Shown here in pieces: positions 23,609 through 25,011 of a DNA stretch of 25,011 bases (position 1 is its first letter; each line of letters begins with the position of its first letter). This DNA is from a virus: the IMG/VR virus record IMGVR_UViG_3300042691_022473, positions 1 through 25,011 of that record; one strand, 5' to 3'. A program made the position numbers and the translations under genes. The notes under the pieces were generated by a model. That model worked only from the letters and a program-made list of their open reading frames with translations, ran no database searches and was not told where the DNA came from.

Positions 23609-24205
23609 TTAATTATGGTTTATAGGACCCAATACTATTGGGGTTGCATTTATTGTTCCGTTAAACACCGTAAGTGGTGTAACAACATCACAAGAATTAT
23701 TATTATAACTACCCCATAATCCATCAGGACCTGCGGTAACTTGTAAAAGTAAACTTTGTGGGGTACATACATTTGCAACAACTAATGTGACACAAAAAGT
23801 CCAAGTACATGAACCTGAGTCCCCAAAGTCATTACCTGGGTTGCCGTCTATCGACAAATCAAAAAAATATCCAGGACCTACCGTTACAATAGGTGTTGTT
23901 GTTGATGTAACTGATGTTTTCCACACCCATTGTCCACCTGTAGAATTTCCACCACAATTAGCGGGTGCCGTTTGAGGTGATACCGATGCCCATCCCGCAC
24001 CTAAAGTTAAATCAAATCCCTCAATCCAATTAGTACCCGCTTGAGTATAACCAACCATGGTATAACACATGGTAACTGTTTGTCCAGGTTGGTAAGTTCC
24101 TCCTACGGGAGGTGGAGTTAATGTAAATGACTGAGTACCCGTACATTGTGAATGGGTTAATGTCATCAAAGAAATAAAAAATAATGTAATTACATATTTT
24201 ATCAT
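23609..24205 (-). CDS. Secreted beta-rich protein, 198 aa
   Basis: An exported protein with a signal peptide (MIKYVITLFFISLMTLTHS, cut before QC or after S). The mature part is Gly/Thr/Pro-rich and likely beta-sandwich, with GGTYQPGQTVTMCYTM near the start and CTWTFCVTLVVANVC in the middle. An SQC at the cleavage site could alternatively mark a lipoprotein, but the lipobox is poor. It is the first of three consecutive signal-peptide genes. Its C-terminus IVLGPINHN resembles that of the next gene. A one-base variant of the upstream box (TATTTATT) lies a few nt before the ATG. The family is not recognised. Confidence 0.75.
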   Translation of the reverse strand: MIKYVITLFFISLMTLTHSQCTGTQSFTLTPPPVGGTYQPGQTVTMCYTMVGYTQAGTNWIEGFDLTLGAGWASVSPQTAPANCGGNSTGGQWVWKTSVTSTTTPIVTVGPGYFFDLSIDGNPGNDFGDSGSCTWTFCVTLVVANVCTPQSLLLQVTAGPDGLWGSYNNNSCDVVTPLTVFNGTINATPIVLGPINHN

Positions 24206-24288
24206 ATCAATAAATACGAATTTATTTATTGAAAAGTTGTTAATGTGTAATACGTAATGAGCAAAGTATTGAATTATTTTAACATAAT

Positions 24289-24332
24289 AAAAAAAGGGGA
24301 AGAAAATAACACTACGTTATATCTTCCCCTTT
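24289..24332 (-). terminator. Strong intrinsic terminator of the RNA region
   Basis: AAAGGGGAAGA (24293-24303) pairs perfectly with TCTTCCCCTTT (24322-24332), with further ATAAC/GTTAT pairing inside, and a T7 run follows on the minus strand. It ends a minus-strand transcript that comes from the tRNA-Met and non-coding region. That is evidence that the non-coding region is transcribed. Confidence 0.88.
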
Positions 24333-24707
24333 GTTTGACCTAGGAATCTAAACCTACCGAGTTGTTAGTGAGACAACTACAGACGCCTATAACGTTGGGC
24401 GGTGACTAGTATTTCACGACTATCTTGTTTATTTTGTTTTCCGTTTTAAGACCTAAACACTGTGGTTATCATAGTTCCCACATCTAAAAAGAGGTCCCTT
24501 TCCAATTTTTTTCTCAAACTCCTTCTGTCTTTGGTTGACACCTCAAGGTAGTACTCATTTTTTATTAATTTTTAAGGATTAAAATTGGTCGTTATCTACT
24601 ACTGAACAATCACCAAAAACCTTTACGAAAATTTTGAAGGTTAGTTTATACTCATAACTTCACGGACTATCGTTAATTACCGACCTATCATGTTTGGAGT
24701 CACTTAG
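24333..24707 (-). other. Non-coding stretch, apparently structured, function unknown
   Basis: There is no plausible reading frame on either strand. On the minus strand the stretch lies between tRNA-Met and a strong terminator. Two hairpins are visible near its 3' end: AGTTGT/ACAACT with a 7-nt loop (24360-24378) and CGCC/GGCG with a 10-nt loop (24384-24401). The phrase GATAGTC(C)GTGAA occurs twice, near 24410-24424 and near 24658-24671. I found no intact tRNA, RNase P, 6S or group I intron core by eye. Confidence 0.45.
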
Positions 24708-24779
24708 TAGCGGGAGAAGGATTCGAACCTTCGACCTCAAGGTTATGAGCCTTGCGAGCTTCCTCTGCTCTATCCCACA
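24708..24779 (-). tRNA. trnM: tRNA-Met (anticodon CAT)
   Basis: A cloverleaf of about 72 nt on the minus strand. The D-arm is GAGC/GCTC and the anticodon arm CAAGG/CCTTG around CTCATAA (CAT anticodon, complement at 24745-24747). The T-arm is GAAGG-TTCGAAT-CCTTC. The acceptor pairs TGTGGGA with TCCCGCT, with a mismatch at the outermost position and one G-U. CCA is not encoded, unlike in the tmRNA. Elongator Met is more likely than initiator, because the initiator's three G-C pairs in the anticodon stem are absent; a CAT tRNA modified to read Ile (ATA) is an alternative. Confidence 0.88.
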
Positions 24780-25011
24780 ATATTGGCTAAGGTTGAGATT
24801 ACACCTGTTATTTGAGAACCTTTTGAGTCATTATTGTTTCTACTCGTATCCACTTCCTTTTGAGAAGTATTTCTCAGTGACGGTTATTTAGGTGAACCAC
24901 TCCTTGAGGTCTAATCTACTCTCCTATTACTCAACTCTCTTTGAGGATGCCTCCCCAACTAGTCCTTGCGGGATTAGAGGTCTTTGGTAAAAATACACTC
25001 AGCCTTGGGAG
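24780..25011. other. Non-coding stretch to the window edge
   Basis: No reading frame or second tRNA is seen up to the edge. The minus strand is purine-rich, with short self-complementary pieces such as GAGGCATCCTC and CTAATCCCGCAAGGACTAG. It is probably the upstream part of the same RNA transcript as the tRNA-Met. Confidence 0.4.

Noticed and set aside
24340-24420. Possible second tRNA on the minus strand, with a 7-nt anticodon-like loop (CTCACTA) and a D-arm-like CGCC/GGCG hairpin
   Set aside because: The T-loop sequence is wrong, position 37 would be a pyrimidine and no acceptor stem can be formed. Kept only as a structured non-coding region.
24640-24680. Group I intron core, suggested by GATAGTCC on the minus strand
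   Set aside because: I could not find the matching core strands or an interrupted gene; the tRNA-Met next to it is intact.
24694-24891. Plus-strand frame of 65 aa containing GRRIRTFDL
   Set aside because: This is the familiar translation of an antisense tRNA T-arm; the tRNA-Met explains it.
1-25011. CRISPR arrays, insertion sequences or integrase attachment sites
   Set aside because: No regularly spaced direct repeats, transposase frames or terminal inverted repeats were seen.

Overview
The window is AT-rich and looks like part of a T4-like myovirus genome (Caudoviricetes) that infects a member of the Bacteroidota, probably a flavobacterium-like host. The phage call rests on a minus-strand block in T4 late-gene order: large terminase (gp17), portal (gp20), prohead protease (gp21), an acidic scaffold-like protein (gp22) and the major capsid protein (gp23), which runs off the left edge. 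The host call rests on four things: start codons without Shine-Dalgarno sequences; TTTG/TAnnTTTG promoters of the Bacteroidota primary-sigma type in front of plus-strand genes; a ribosomal protein bS21 of Bacteroidota type; and a secreted protein with a type IX secretion (type B) C-terminal sorting domain.

Layout. Positions 1-9558 (minus) are the head and packaging module, interrupted at 4841-5035 by a plus-strand bS21 gene. Positions 9635-13703 (minus) hold four virion- or assembly-like genes I cannot name, two of them strongly charged or low in complexity. Positions 13770-16665 (minus) encode a 779-residue multidomain cell-wall hydrolase (nucleotidyltransferase-like, M23, peptidoglycan-binding and GH19-like parts), a KTSC-domain protein and a small unknown. 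Positions 16731-21495 hold a ClpC-like unfoldase without an N-domain (plus), a small zinc peptidase (minus), an unknown 461-residue protein (minus) and a complete tmRNA gene (plus). Positions 21562-24205 (minus) hold a coiled-coil protein and three consecutive genes for secreted, Ig/PKD-like proteins. Positions 24206-25011 are non-coding apart from a tRNA-Met and a strong terminator, and contain an unexplained, apparently structured stretch.

Regulation. Eight minus-strand genes carry an exact sense-strand octamer TATTTATA 13-33 nt before the start codon, and several more carry one-base variants. This is a good candidate for a phage-specific late promoter. It is the reverse complement of the T4 late box TATAAATA. 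The three plus-strand genes (bS21, clp, tmRNA) instead have host-type promoters, which suggests early or constitutive expression by host polymerase.

Together, bS21, tmRNA, the Clp unfoldase and the peptidase suggest a phage that brings its own tools for translation and protein turnover: ribosome composition, ribosome rescue and tagging, unfolding with host ClpP, and peptide trimming. The grouping is my inference; each component is individually well supported by sequence.
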